From Meridianimarinicoccus roseus (GTDB lineage: Bacteria; Pseudomonadota; Alphaproteobacteria; Rhodobacterales; Rhodobacteraceae): DNA of 64,000 bases. Below the pieces are notes generated by a model, which worked only from the letters and a program-made list of their open reading frames with translations, ran no database searches and was not told where the DNA came from. A program made the translations under genes and the position numbers. Of this stretch, positions 28,494 through 37,846 are shown piece after piece (position 1 is the first letter of the stretch; every line of letters begins with the position of its first letter). The stretch is taken from the NCBI RefSeq assembly GCF_003172915.1, contig NZ_QGKU01000052.1, positions 1 to 64,000 on the forward strand, given 5' to 3'.

Positions 28494-30521
28494 TCACGCG
28501 GCGGTGTCGAATCCGCGTCCGCGCAGCAGCGCGTCCACCTCCGGCAGCTTGCCGCGGAACTTCAGATACAGCGCCTTCGGGTCCTCGGACCCGCCCGCCG
28601 ACAGGATAAATCGCTCCAGCTTGGCCGCAGTGTCACGGTCGAAGGCGCTGCCCGCCTCCTCGAAGGCGGCGAAGGCATCAGCATCCATCACCTCCGACCA
28701 CATGTAGCTGTAATAGCCCGAGGAATACCCGTCCCCGGTGAACACATGTGCAAAATGCGGGGTCGCGTGCCGCATCCGGATCGCCCGCGGCATCCCCAGA
28801 CCGGCCAGAATCTCGTCCTGCCGCGCCATGATGTCCTCCGGTACCGGCCCGCTGTGAAATTCTAGATCGACCAGCGCCGAGGCGACATACTCCACCGTCG
28901 CGAACCCCTGGTCGGCGTTCTGCGCGGCGAGCAGCCGGTCAAGCAGTTCGGGCGGCATCGACGCGCCGGTTTCAGCATGGACGGCGAATTCCGACATGAC
29001 TTCAGGCACTTCCAGCCAGTGTTCGTACAGCTGGCTGGGCAGTTCCACGAAATCGCGCGCCACCGACGTGCCCGAGATCGACCCATAGGTCACGTTCGAC
29101 AGCATCTGATGGAGCGCATGGCCGAACTCGTGGAACAGCGTGCGCGCATCATCATAGGACAGCAGCGCCGGGTCGCCGGGCGCGGGCTTGGAAAAGTTGC
29201 ACACGTTCAGCACGATCGGCCGCACGTCGCCGCCCAGCTTCTTCTGGCTGCGCAGCGCCGAACACCACGCCCCCGACCGTTTCGAGCCGCGTGCGAAATA
29301 GTCGCCGACAAACAGCGCCATGTGCTGCCCGTCGCGGGTCACTTCCCAGGCGCGGGCGTCCGGATGGTGCAGCGGCACGTCCACCTCGGCGAAGGACAGT
29401 CCGAACAGGCGGTGCGCGCAGGAGAACGCCGCTTCGATCATCCGGTCGAGTTGCAGGTACGGCTTCAGGTCCGCCTCGTCGAGGTCGTGGTCCGCCTTGC
29501 GCCGCTTCTCTGCGTAGTAGTGCCAGTCCCACGGCTCCAGGTCGCCATTGATCCCGTCCGCGCGCATGAGCGCGGTCAGCGCCTCGGTATCGGCCTCTGC
29601 CTTGGCGCGCGCGGGCGTCCAGACGGCCGTGAGCAAGTCGCGCACCGCATCCGGCGTGGCGGCCATTTCGGTTTCCAGCTTGTAGGCTGCGAAACTGTCA
29701 TGGCCCAGAAGGCGGGCGCGTTCCTCGCGCAGCGCCAGCGTTTCAGCGGCGATCGCGCGGTTATCGGTCGGCCCGCCGCGCGCGCCGCGCGCGACATAGG
29801 CCTCGAATGCGCGGCGGCGCAGGTCGCGGCGTGGCGAGAATTGCAGGAACGGCGTGATCAGCGACCGCGACAGCGTCACCACCGGCACATCGAGCCCGCG
29901 TTCGGCTCCGGCCGCGCGCGCCGCCGCTTTCACGAAGGCGGGCAACCCCTCAAGGTCCGCTTCGGACAATTCCATGTGCCAGTCGCGTTCGTCCGACAGC
30001 AGGTTCTGGCCGAACTGCGTGCCCAGCACCGCCAGCCGTTCCTTGATGGCCGACAGCCTGTCGCGGTCCGCACCTTCCAGTTGAGCGCCCGCCCGCACGA
30101 AGCCACGCCGCGTCAGCATCAACACACGCTCCTGCTCGTCGGTCAGCCCAAGCGCGTCACGGCTCTGCCACAGCGCTTCGATCCGGGCGAAAAGCGCTGG
30201 GTTCATGGTGATCTCCGACCCGTAGGCGGCCAGCTTGGGCGAGATGTCCCGCATCAGCGCCTCGCGGGCCGCGTTGGAATCCGTGCCCGAAAGCGTGAAG
30301 AAGGCCGCCAGAACCCGGTCGAGTTGCGCATCGGAGCTTTCCAGCGCCTCGATCGTGTTGGCGAAAGTGGGCGGCGCGTCCTGATCGGCGATGGCCCGCA
30401 CAGCGGCACGCGCACCATCCAGCGCAGCGTCGATGGCGGGCCCGAAATCGGCGTCGGTGATCAAGTCGAAGGGCGGCAGCGCATAGGGTGTTGCCCATTC
30501 GTCAAGCAGCGGGTTGGTCAT
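28494..30521 (-). CDS. M3-family zinc metallopeptidase (oligopeptidase A / Dcp type)
   Basis: A 675-residue cytoplasmic peptidase that trims oligopeptides, including those left by other proteases. The catalytic zinc motif LFHEFGHALHQ is at 463-473 (His464, Glu465, His468), with the third ligand in the following helix. The N-terminal PPFDLITDADFGPAI segment is typical of Dcp/oligopeptidase A. The length matches the family (about 680). It is last in the minus-strand run from rpoH, with a 31-base gap to the ThiF-type gene. Oligopeptidase A and dipeptidyl carboxypeptidase cannot be separated by eye. Confidence 0.93.
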   Translation of the reverse strand: MTNPLLDEWATPYALPPFDLITDADFGPAIDAALDGARAAVRAIADQDAPPTFANTIEALESSDAQLDRVLAAFFTLSGTDSNAAREALMRDISPKLAAYGSEITMNPALFARIEALWQSRDALGLTDEQERVLMLTRRGFVRAGAQLEGADRDRLSAIKERLAVLGTQFGQNLLSDERDWHMELSEADLEGLPAFVKAAARAAGAERGLDVPVVTLSRSLITPFLQFSPRRDLRRRAFEAYVARGARGGPTDNRAIAAETLALREERARLLGHDSFAAYKLETEMAATPDAVRDLLTAVWTPARAKAEADTEALTALMRADGINGDLEPWDWHYYAEKRRKADHDLDEADLKPYLQLDRMIEAAFSCAHRLFGLSFAEVDVPLHHPDARAWEVTRDGQHMALFVGDYFARGSKRSGAWCSALRSQKKLGGDVRPIVLNVCNFSKPAPGDPALLSYDDARTLFHEFGHALHQMLSNVTYGSISGTSVARDFVELPSQLYEHWLEVPEVMSEFAVHAETGASMPPELLDRLLAAQNADQGFATVEYVASALVDLEFHSGPVPEDIMARQDEILAGLGMPRAIRMRHATPHFAHVFTGDGYSSGYYSYMWSEVMDADAFAAFEEAGSAFDRDTAAKLERFILSAGGSEDPKALYLKFRGKLPEVDALLRGRGFDTAA

Positions 30522-30552
30522 GTCGGCTCCTGTCGTTTCGACTGATATAGGC

Positions 30553-31614
30553 TCAGCCGACGCCGCCGCAAACCGCGCAATCGGCCCGCTGCGTCACAGC
30601 GATACGGCGGCTTTCGCCTTCCAGCGCGTCATGGATCAGCAATTGGCCCCGCAGGGGCGTGCCCGCCCCCGCTATCAGCTTGATCGCCTCGGCAGCCATC
30701 ATAGCCCCGATAATGCCCGGCAATGGGCCGATCACGCCCGCCTCGGCGCAGGAGGGGGCAAGGCCGGGCGCCGGAGCCTGCGGAAAGACGCAGGCGAAAC
30801 ACGGCGCGCCGTGGGCCGGGTCGTAGACGCTGACCTGCCCCTCCCACTGGGCGATGGCGCCAGACACCAGCGGCACGCCGGCTGCCGCACAGGCGGCGTT
30901 GACCATGTAGCGCGTATCGAAATTGTCCGACCCGTCGAGCACCAGATCGTAGTCCGCCACGAGATCGCGCGCGATCTCGGGCACAAGGCGCCGGTTGTAG
31001 GGGCGCACCGTCACATGCGGGTTCAGCGCCAGCATCGCGTCGCGGGCCGAAAACACCTTTGCCCGCCCGGTGTCGGCATCGCGGTGAATCACCTGCCGCT
31101 GGAGATTGGAGGCCGACACCGTGTCGTCATCAATGACCCCGATCGTGCCGACGCCCGCCCCGGCAAGGTATTGCAGCGCAGGCGCCCCCAGCCCGCCCGC
31201 GCCGATCACCAGCACTCGCGCCCGTTTCAACGCCCGCTGGCCGGTGCCTCCGACTTCGCGCAGCACGATGTGGCGGGCATAGCGGTCCAGTTCGGCATCG
31301 GTCAGGGGCGCGGCGGGATCTGCGGTCGCGTCGGCGCTTTCGGGCGCGCGGTTTTCCGGCCGAACCCGGGCGCGCAGTTTGCGCAGTCCGGCGGAATAGC
31401 CCAGTCCGACCACGACCAGCGCGCCGACGGCCAGCCAGTTGGCCGCAGAACCGCCCAGCGTCATGCGCAACGCCGCGCCCGGCGGCAGCACCACCAGCAG
31501 CGCCACCACCACGAGGTACAATAGTCCGATCATGATCCAGCGCGCCTGGGGCGGGGTCTTCATCAGCCAGCCGATGGCCCAGATCAGCCCGGCCAGCGCA
31601 AGGAACAGAAGCAT
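30553..31614 (-). CDS. moeB: MoeB/ThiF-type sulfur-carrier adenylyltransferase with N-terminal membrane anchor
   Basis: Activates the C-terminus of a small sulfur carrier (MoaD-like) by adenylation for molybdopterin synthesis. From about residue 105 the E1-like fold is clear: YARHIVLREVGGTGQ, the nucleotide loop GAGGLGAPAL, DNFDTRY, the cysteine region PSCAEAGVIGPLPG, and two CxxC zinc pairs (CFAC and CAVC). Before this lie about 100 residues with three hydrophobic segments and a charged linker, which ordinary MoeB (about 250 residues) lacks, so the enzyme appears tethered to the inner membrane. The ATG is fused to the dut stop. It could supply the molybdenum cofactor for the xanthine dehydrogenase of this window. 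Confidence 0.88.
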   Translation of the reverse strand: MLLFLALAGLIWAIGWLMKTPPQARWIMIGLLYLVVVALLVVLPPGAALRMTLGGSAANWLAVGALVVVGLGYSAGLRKLRARVRPENRAPESADATADPAAPLTDAELDRYARHIVLREVGGTGQRALKRARVLVIGAGGLGAPALQYLAGAGVGTIGVIDDDTVSASNLQRQVIHRDADTGRAKVFSARDAMLALNPHVTVRPYNRRLVPEIARDLVADYDLVLDGSDNFDTRYMVNAACAAAGVPLVSGAIAQWEGQVSVYDPAHGAPCFACVFPQAPAPGLAPSCAEAGVIGPLPGIIGAMMAAEAIKLIAGAGTPLRGQLLIHDALEGESRRIAVTQRADCAVCGGVG

Positions 31615-32084
31615 CAGCGGGTCCCCGTCGATCCAAAGCCGCCGCTGCCCCGCGCGGTGTCGTCCAGCGTTTCGGCCAGCGTGAAGGACGCTTGCAGCAC
31701 CGGCGCCACGACCAACTGTGCGATCCGGTCACCATGGGCGATGGTATAGGGCGTGTCCCCGCCATTCTGAACGATAACCCCGAGAGGGCCGCGATAATCG
31801 CTGTCGATGGTGCCGGGGCTGTTCGGCAGCGTCAGCCCATGCTTCAGCGCCAGCCCGGACCGGGGGCGCAGCTGCACCTCGTACCCCGCCGGGATGGCCA
31901 GCCGCAGGCCCGTCGGCACGAGCGCGCGCGCGCCGGGCGCCAGCGTGATACCCGTCGCGCGCAGCTCGCCCGGCAGGTTGGCGCGCAGATCTGCCCCTGC
32001 CGCGCCCGCTGTGGCATAGGACGGCAGCGGCACGGCGCGGTCCGCATCCTCCGTCCAGGCAAGTGTCAGCAAAGGGCCGGTCAT
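31614..32084 (-). CDS. dut: dUTP diphosphatase
   Basis: Hydrolyses dUTP to dUMP, keeping uracil out of DNA and feeding thymidylate synthesis. 156 residues with all five trimeric dUTPase motifs: [39 protein letters not shown] and the C-terminal [10 protein letters not shown] lid. The ATG at 32084 makes an ATGA overlap with the coaBC stop; an earlier ATG in the frame would lie within coaBC. The coaBC-dut order is common in proteobacteria. Confidence 0.96.
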   Translation of the reverse strand: MTGPLLTLAWTEDADRAVPLPSYATAGAAGADLRANLPGELRATGITLAPGARALVPTGLRLAIPAGYEVQLRPRSGLALKHGLTLPNSPGTIDSDYRGPLGVIVQNGGDTPYTIAHGDRIAQLVVAPVLQASFTLAETLDDTARGSGGFGSTGTR

Positions 32085-33277
32085 GCCAGCGCCTCGGCGA
32101 TTCTCGCAGCGAGGCGGCGGGCCACCTCCGTCTTGCTCAGGCTTGGCCATGGCTCGGGCCCGGTGTCGGAGATCAGGGTCACCGTGTTGTCTGAACCGCC
32201 CATGATGCCCGTCGCGGGCGATACATCATTGGCAACGATCCAGTCGCAGCCCTTGCGCGCGCGCTTGGCGGTGGCATGGGCGATAACGTTCTCGGTTTCC
32301 GCCGCGAAGCCGATGACCAGCGGCGGACGCCCGTGATCCATTTGCGCGACAGTTGCAAGAATGTCCGGATTCTCGGCGAATTGGAGCACGGGCAGCGCGC
32401 CGTTCCCAGCCTTCTTGAGCTTTTGCGCCCGTGCTTCGGCCATGCGCCAGTCAGCCACGGCGGCGGCGAACACGGCGGCGTCGGCGGGGAGCGCGCCCTG
32501 CACTGCGGCCAGCATCTCGCACGCGGTCTCAACGGCGATCACGTCCACCCCGGGCGGCGGTGGCACGCTGGCCGGACCGGTCACGAAGCTGACCCGCGCG
32601 CCCAAGGCGGCCAGCGCGCCCGCCAACGCCGTGCCCTGTGCCCCAGACGACCGGTTCGCGATGTAGCGCACCGGGTCGATGGGTTCGTGGGTCGGCCCCG
32701 ACGTCACGATGACGTGACGCCCCCGCAGCGGGCCGCTTGCCAGCAGGTCGGCCGTCGCATCCACGATCGCGGCCGGTTCCGCCATCCGGCCGGGGCCGTA
32801 TTCGCCGCAGGCCATGTCGCCGCTGTCGGGGCCGACCACGGACATGCCGTCGCCGCGCAACACCGACATGTTGCGCTGCGTCGCGGGGTGGTCCCACATG
32901 CGCACATTCATGGCGGGGGCGATCAGGACGCGCTTGTCGGTAGCCATCAACAGCGTTGTCGCAAGATCGTTCGCCAGTCCGGTCGCCATCTTGCCAATCA
33001 GATCAGCGGTCGCCGGTGCGACCACGACAAGATCCGCGGCGCGCGACAACTGGATATGGCCCATCTCAGCCTCGGAGGTGAGATCGAAAAGATCGGTGTG
33101 TACCTTCTCGGTGGCCAGTGCTGCGACCGACAGCGGTGTGACGAATTCTTGCCCGGCGCGGGTCAGAACCGGCACGACCGCCGCTCCCGCCTTGCGGTAC
33201 TGGCGGATCAGGTCCAGCGATTTGTAGGCCGCGATCCCGCCGCCGATGATCAGAAGTATCCGTTTGCCTGCCAGCAT
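32081..33277 (-). CDS. coaBC: Bifunctional phosphopantothenoylcysteine decarboxylase / phosphopantothenate-cysteine ligase
   Basis: Carries out two consecutive steps of coenzyme A synthesis, downstream of the panC/panB steps encoded 8 kb away. 398 residues. The N-terminal flavin decarboxylase half shows GGGIAAYKS, the active-site histidine in [11 protein letters not shown] and the cysteine in [12 protein letters not shown]. The C-terminal ligase half starts at [18 protein letters not shown]. The ATG at 33277 is chosen over one seven codons earlier because GGAGGGG sits seven bases upstream. Confidence 0.95.
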   Translation of the reverse strand: MLAGKRILLIIGGGIAAYKSLDLIRQYRKAGAAVVPVLTRAGQEFVTPLSVAALATEKVHTDLFDLTSEAEMGHIQLSRAADLVVVAPATADLIGKMATGLANDLATTLLMATDKRVLIAPAMNVRMWDHPATQRNMSVLRGDGMSVVGPDSGDMACGEYGPGRMAEPAAIVDATADLLASGPLRGRHVIVTSGPTHEPIDPVRYIANRSSGAQGTALAGALAALGARVSFVTGPASVPPPPGVDVIAVETACEMLAAVQGALPADAAVFAAAVADWRMAEARAQKLKKAGNGALPVLQFAENPDILATVAQMDHGRPPLVIGFAAETENVIAHATAKRARKGCDWIVANDVSPATGIMGGSDNTVTLISDTGPEPWPSLSKTEVARRLAARIAEALA

Positions 33278-33323
33278 CTGCCGCCCCTCCGCCCGCATTG
33301 ATTAGGGGGCTGCGCGCGCGAAC

Positions 33324-34136
33324 TCAACCGTTCTGCCCAGCACCCGCAAGACCCGCGCATGGGTCCGGACGCTCGGCCGGGGCGGTCACGAGCCACAGGT
33401 CGAACGGCGGCGCGGCAGGGTTCCCGTGATCCTCCAGTTGGCCGACCGACAACACACTTAGATCAGGCGCAGCGCGGCGCAGCGCGGCGGGTATGCCCCA
33501 GTCGGTGCGGGCGTGCCCCGATCCGGTGATAACGGCCACCGGGCCGCCGACCTCGGCCAGCGCGGTCAAGATGGTTTGAGCGAACGCGGCGTCGCGCAGG
33601 CGCTGCGCGGCGACCATGCCGGGTAGCATGTCGGCGGGCATCGCGTTGCAATGCGCCTCCATCTGCATCTGCTCGCGAGCTTCCTGTTCGTCGGCTGGCA
33701 GCGCCTCGTCCAGCCCGTATCGGCGGGCATCAGCGCCAAAGACAGCGGCAGGGCCGTTTCGAAAGGCTTGGCTGACTTCGGCGCGCGGCACGGCCATGCC
33801 ATAGACGCGTGCCGCACCCGCTGCTTCGAACACAGGCCAGTACATCGCGAAGGGCGGCCAGCCCCCCGATGTCCAGTCAAGCGCGAGTCCAAGCGCCTCT
33901 CCGACGCGCGTGCCCTGATTGGCGATCGCCGCCTGTTCCGGACCAAGCATTTCGAAAACGACGGCTGCCGGTTTCAGCGCGCGCAATGCCGCAGCTTGGT
34001 TCAGGTGATGCTGCGGGTTATCATGCACCTCGCCAAGGATCACCACATCCACAGGTGGAAGCAGGCTCAATGCCTCCTGCGTGATCTCGCGGGCCTGAAG
34101 GGGACCGCCGAGCATAAGCCCGGCGGCCATCACCAT
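33324..34136 (-). CDS. ChaN-like (haem-binding / TIKI superfamily) lipid-independent exported protein
   Basis: About 270 residues. A short hydrophobic N-terminus (MVMAAGLMLGGPLQA) suggests export. The ChaN/TIKI pattern is seen as VILGEVHDNPQHH near residue 35 (Glu and His ligands) and TGSGHARTDWGIP near 220. Known members bind haem or act as metalloproteases in iron handling; which applies here is open. The start is uncertain, since the frame stays open into rpoH on the same strand. It begins about 22 bases after the rpoH stop and is probably co-transcribed with it. Confidence 0.78.
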   Translation of the reverse strand: MVMAAGLMLGGPLQAREITQEALSLLPPVDVVILGEVHDNPQHHLNQAAALRALKPAAVVFEMLGPEQAAIANQGTRVGEALGLALDWTSGGWPPFAMYWPVFEAAGAARVYGMAVPRAEVSQAFRNGPAAVFGADARRYGLDEALPADEQEAREQMQMEAHCNAMPADMLPGMVAAQRLRDAAFAQTILTALAEVGGPVAVITGSGHARTDWGIPAALRRAAPDLSVLSVGQLEDHGNPAAPPFDLWLVTAPAERPDPCAGLAGAGQNG

Positions 34137-34158
34137 CCCCAGCCCGCGCAGGGCGAGG

Positions 34159-35037
34159 TCACGCAAGGAAGGACTGCACCTCGGTCGAGCGGGACGACAG
34201 GCTCTTGCGCATCTTGCCGAATGCAGCCGCTTCGAGTTGCCGGACACGTTCCTTCGAAAGGCCAAGCTCCTGGCCCAGACTTTCAAGCGTGCGTGGGGCG
34301 TCGCGAAGCTTGCGCTCGCGGACGATGAACCGCTCGCGGTCGTTGAGTTCCTGCATGGCCGACACAAGCCACCCGCGCAGCGTATCGATGTCGCGGTCAT
34401 GCTCCACAAGTTCCTGCGCCTGCTGGCTGTCATCTTCAAGTGTCTCGATCCATTCGCGCCCTTCGTCATCGGAGGACTGGGTTGCGTTCAGCGAGTAGTC
34501 CGACCCGGACAGCCGCCCCTCCATCATCTCGACGTCATGCAGTGGCACGCCGACTTCGGTGGCAATCATCTGGCGCAGCTGGTGCCGGTCCAGACGCTCG
34601 CCTCGCCCATCAGCTTCTCGCTCCAGACGAGCTTGGACGCGGCGCATGTTGAAGAAAAGCGATTTCTGGCTGGACGTGGATCCGGTGCGCACCATCGACC
34701 AGTTGCGCATCACATAATCCTGGATCGAAGCCTTGATCCACCACACCGCGTAAGTCGAGAAGCGCACGCCGCGGTCCGGGTCGAACTTGTCGGCCGCCTT
34801 CATCAGCCCCAACCCGGCTTCCTGGATAAGATCGTTCATCGGCGCGCCATAGCGCTTGAACTTGGCAGCCATCGAGATCGCAAGACGCATATAGGCCGTG
34901 ATCAGCCTGTGCAGCGCTTCCTCGTCGCGCTCGTCGCGCCATGCATAGGCAAGTCGAAGCTCGGTTTCCGCGTCCAGCAATTCGGCCTTCATCGCGCGAC
35001 GCGACAGGGATTGATCGGCGTATCCGTCCAGTGCCAT
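34159..35037 (-). CDS. rpoH: RNA polymerase sigma-32 factor
   Basis: A 292-residue heat-shock/oxidative-stress sigma factor. Region 2 is clear (LITAYMRLAISMAAKF, then DLIQEAGLGLMKAADKFDPDRGVRFSTYAVWWIKASIQ), the RpoH box appears as SQKSLFFNMRR near residue 125, and region 4 ends with ESLGQELGLSKERVRQLE. Rhodobacteraceae often carry two RpoH proteins; the overall wording of this one resembles the RpoH(II) type tied to singlet-oxygen stress, which I hold with moderate confidence. GGGAG lies eight bases before the ATG. A candidate RpoE-type promoter is 56 bases upstream. Confidence 0.94.
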   Translation of the reverse strand: MALDGYADQSLSRRAMKAELLDAETELRLAYAWRDERDEEALHRLITAYMRLAISMAAKFKRYGAPMNDLIQEAGLGLMKAADKFDPDRGVRFSTYAVWWIKASIQDYVMRNWSMVRTGSTSSQKSLFFNMRRVQARLEREADGRGERLDRHQLRQMIATEVGVPLHDVEMMEGRLSGSDYSLNATQSSDDEGREWIETLEDDSQQAQELVEHDRDIDTLRGWLVSAMQELNDRERFIVRERKLRDAPRTLESLGQELGLSKERVRQLEAAAFGKMRKSLSSRSTEVQSFLA

Positions 35038-35092
35038 AGGTGCTACTCCCGGTTTTATAATATGACGTCATTCTGTCGTCCTTATGCCGAGG

Positions 35093-35120
35093 GTTACGTC
35101 CGTCCTGAAAAACCGGATCA
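35093..35120 (-). promoter_or_regulatory. Candidate ECF sigma-E (RpoE/ChrR type) promoter of rpoH
   Basis: On the minus strand: TGATCC, an 18-base spacer, then TAAC. Group-4/ECF11 RpoE promoters of Rhodobacter carry TGATC(C/A) and TAA-type boxes, and rpoH(II) is a known conserved target of RpoE. The -10 end lies 56 bases before the rpoH ATG. Matching is by eye; spacing and -10 are not confirmed. Confidence 0.4.
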
Positions 35121-35126
35121 CAGATA

Positions 35127-35654
35127 ATGCATAAAACTTCCTTACCTCCGCTTTGTCTCGTGATCGGCGGCGCGGCCTCCGGAAAATCGCGCTTTGCCGA
35201 AAAAATCATAAACGACAGCGGCTTGAGCAAAGTGTATATCGCGACAGCGCAAGTATGGGACGACGAGATGCGCACAAAAATCGAGCAGCACAAGGCGCGC
35301 CGCAGCGGCTGGCGCGAGCTTGAGGCGCCAATGGACCTGCCCGGCGCTCTGGCGGGGATCGCCGCGGGCGAGGCGGCGCTGCTGGACTGCCTGACGCTTT
35401 GGCTGACCAACCATCTGCTGGCGGGGAGCGACATCGATGCGCAGACGGATCGCCTTTGCACGGCGCTGGCGGGTTGCACCGGTCCCGTGGTCGTGGTGAG
35501 CAACGAGGTCGGACAGGGCATCGTGCCGGACAACGCCCTGTCGCGCCGGTTCCGCGAGGCGCAGGGACGCGTGAACCAGCGCGTCGCCGCCCAGGCCGAC
35601 AAGGTCACTGCGGTGATCGCCGGGTTGCCGCTTGTTCTAAAGGGAGCACCATGA
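35127..35654 (+). CDS. cobU: Bifunctional adenosylcobinamide kinase / guanylyltransferase
   Basis: Phosphorylates adenosylcobinamide and converts it to GDP-cobinamide in the late cobalamin pathway. 175 residues. The P-loop GGAASGKS is at 14-21, the catalytic histidine region EQHKARRSGW near 52, and LLDCLTLWLTN near 85. Divergent from rpoH across an 89-base gap. The ATG at 35127 has only a weak ribosome site. Overlaps the phosphatase gene by ATGA. Confidence 0.94.
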   Translation: MHKTSLPPLCLVIGGAASGKSRFAEKIINDSGLSKVYIATAQVWDDEMRTKIEQHKARRSGWRELEAPMDLPGALAGIAAGEAALLDCLTLWLTNHLLAGSDIDAQTDRLCTALAGCTGPVVVVSNEVGQGIVPDNALSRRFREAQGRVNQRVAAQADKVTAVIAGLPLVLKGAP

Positions 35655-36229
35655 CCGAAACGCGCTACTGGTGGGTGCGGCACGGGCCGACCCATGCCAA
35701 GACGATGATCGGCTGGACCGACCTGCCCGCGGATCTGGGCGATCGCGCTGCGCTGGACCGGCTGGCGGCCCACCTTCCGTCCGGCGCGCCGGTGGTGTCG
35801 TCGGACCTGTCGCGCGCGGTCCAGACCGCCGATGCCATCGCGGACGGCCGCCGAAGGCTGCCGCATGACCCGGACCTGCGCGAATTGCATTTCGGCGCGT
35901 GGGAGAACCGCAGCTTTGCCGAGATCGACGCCGAGACGCCCGAACTGATCCGCGCCTTCTGGGAGACGCCCGGTCCGGTCCGGGCGCCCGGCGGCGAAGG
36001 CTGGCACGACCTGTCCGCGCGCGTCGGGGCCGCAGTGGACCGGCTGGCGGGGATGGCGCCGGACGTGATCGTCGTGGCGCATTTCGGCGCGATCCTGACA
36101 CAACTGGAGCGCGCAACCGGCGCACCCACGACCGAGGTATTCGGCCAGAAGATCGACAACCTGTCGGTGACCTGCTTGGTACGCGGGCCGGATGGCTGGC
36201 GCGCCGCGGCTGTCAACCACCTGCCCTGA
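35651..36229 (+). CDS. Histidine phosphatase family protein (CobC-like)
   Basis: 192 residues of the phosphoglycerate-mutase superfamily. The RHG motif is VRHGPTHAK near residue 9; SSDLSRAVQTA, LRELHFGAWENR with its catalytic acid, and VAHFGAIL with the second histidine follow. Being coupled to cobU by ATGA suggests alpha-ribazole-5'-phosphate phosphatase (CobC) in nucleotide-loop assembly. Paralogues act on many phosphates, so that is context-based. AGGGAG lies five bases before the ATG. Confidence 0.88.
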   Translation: MTETRYWWVRHGPTHAKTMIGWTDLPADLGDRAALDRLAAHLPSGAPVVSSDLSRAVQTADAIADGRRRLPHDPDLRELHFGAWENRSFAEIDAETPELIRAFWETPGPVRAPGGEGWHDLSARVGAAVDRLAGMAPDVIVVAHFGAILTQLERATGAPTTEVFGQKIDNLSVTCLVRGPDGWRAAAVNHLP

Positions 36230-36337
36230 AGCCCATGTCGGAACCCTGTGTCCAAGGATTGATCCGAGGGGCCGCGTTAACACTTCCTAAACCTCGGGCG
36301 GGTCAGGTAACGAACGGGTAATCATGGCAGGACACCG

Positions 36338-37846
36338 ATGATCGCGCGGGCCTTCACGGTCGCATTCGAGGGGCTAGAGGCGCGCATGGTCGAAGTGCAA
36401 TGCGCGGTCACGCCGGGCCTTCCGGCCTTTTCCATCGTCGGGCTTCCGGACAAAGCTGTTTCAGAAGCCCGCGACCGGGTCCGCACCGCGCTTGGTGCCA
36501 TGTCCATCGCGCTGCCGTCCAAGCGGATCACCGTGAATCTGTCACCCGCCGATCTTCCCAAGGAGGGCGCGCATTTCGACCTGCCCATCGCGCTTGCACT
36601 CATGGCCGCGCTGGAGATCCTGCCGCGCGAGGAAATCGCCGACACCGTCGCGCTTGGCGAGATGTCGCTGGACGGGGTGCTCCACCCGGTGATCGGCACG
36701 CTTCCCGCCGCGCTTGCCGCCGCCGCCGAGGGCCGCGCGCTTCTGTGTCCGCGCGCCTGCGGACGTGAGGCGGCCTGGGTCGGGGCGGCGCGCGTGCTGG
36801 CCGCCGCGTCGCTGGCCGAGGTCGTGCGCCATTTCACCGGGCAGGTGCTTCTGCCCGATGCCGAACCGGGCGAGGTCGTGACCGCGCCGCCGGGCGGCGA
36901 TCTGCGCGACGTGAAAGGCCAGGAGCGGGCCAAGCGCGCGCTGGAGATCGCGGCTGCAGGGCGCCACCACCTGCTGATGACCGGCCCGCCCGGATCGGGC
37001 AAGAGCATGCTGGCGGCCCGGCTGCCGGGACTGTTGCCGCCGCTCGGCGCGGCAGAGGCGCTGGAAACGTCGATGGTGCATTCGCTGGCGGGGCTGCTGG
37101 ACGAAGGCGGCATCTCGCGCACGCGGCCGTTCCGCAGGCCGCACCACACCGCGTCGGTCGCTTCCATCGTCGGTGGCGGGAAGGGGGCCAAGCCGGGCGA
37201 AATCAGCCTTGCCCATAACGGAGTTCTGTTCCTCGACGAATTGCCGGAGTTCCCGCGCGGGGTGCTGGAAACCCTGCGTCAGCCGATCGAGACAGGGGAT
37301 GTCGTGGTCTCGCGCGCCAATGCCCATTGCCGATATCCCGCGCGCTTTCTGCTGGTCGCGGCCGCCAATCCATGCCGCTGCGGGCACATGGCCGACCCCG
37401 CGCAGGCCTGCGCCCGCGCGCCGAAATGCGGCTCAGATTACATGGGCCGCATCTCGGGCCCGCTGATGGACAGGTTTGATCTGCGCATCGAGGTGCCACC
37501 GGTTGCCTTTCAGGATCTCGACCTGCCCGCATCGGGCGATGACAGCCGCACGGTGGCGGCGCGGGTGGCAGCGGCGCGCGATGTACAGGCGGGCCGGTAC
37601 GCCGGGCATGACGGGCTGCGGGTCAACGCCGATGCGGAAGGGGCGCTGCTGGAGGACGTCGCTACGCCCGATGCGGCGGGACGCGAGTTGTTGACCCGCG
37701 CTGCGGACCGGTTCGGGCTGACTGCGCGCGGCTATCATCGGGTGCTTCGGGTGGCCCGGACCATTGCGGATCTTGAATCGGCGGACCGCGTCGGGCGCAC
37801 CCACGTGGCCGAAGCGCTGGGTTACCGGCTCAGCACGTTGGCCTGA
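36338..37846 (+). CDS. comM: YifB/ComM family Mg-chelatase-like AAA+ ATPase
   Basis: A 502-residue AAA+ helicase that promotes branch migration during transformation and recombination (ComM). Domains: N-terminal ChlI-like fold with [16 protein letters not shown], Walker A GPPGSGKS at about 214, Walker [10 protein letters not shown], a zinc-type CRCGH motif and a C-terminal Mg_chelatase_C. Length fits the family (E. coli 506). Its last 25 bases overlap the convergent gshB gene. Confidence 0.94.
   Translation: MIARAFTVAFEGLEARMVEVQCAVTPGLPAFSIVGLPDKAVSEARDRVRTALGAMSIALPSKRITVNLSPADLPKEGAHFDLPIALALMAALEILPREEIADTVALGEMSLDGVLHPVIGTLPAALAAAAEGRALLCPRACGREAAWVGAARVLAAASLAEVVRHFTGQVLLPDAEPGEVVTAPPGGDLRDVKGQERAKRALEIAAAGRHHLLMTGPPGSGKSMLAARLPGLLPPLGAAEALETSMVHSLAGLLDEGGISRTRPFRRPHHTASVASIVGGGKGAKPGEISLAHNGVLFLDELPEFPRGVLETLRQPIETGDVVVSRANAHCRYPARFLLVAAANPCRCGHMADPAQACARAPKCGSDYMGRISGPLMDRFDLRIEVPPVAFQDLDLPASGDDSRTVAARVAAARDVQAGRYAGHDGLRVNADAEGALLEDVATPDAAGRELLTRAADRFGLTARGYHRVLRVARTIADLESADRVGRTHVAEALGYRLSTLA

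Noticed and set aside
37822-37846. 25-base overlap of comM and gshB as a possible sequence error
   Set aside because: Both C-termini look complete and the overlap is small; convergent overlaps occur elsewhere in the window (57427-57456).
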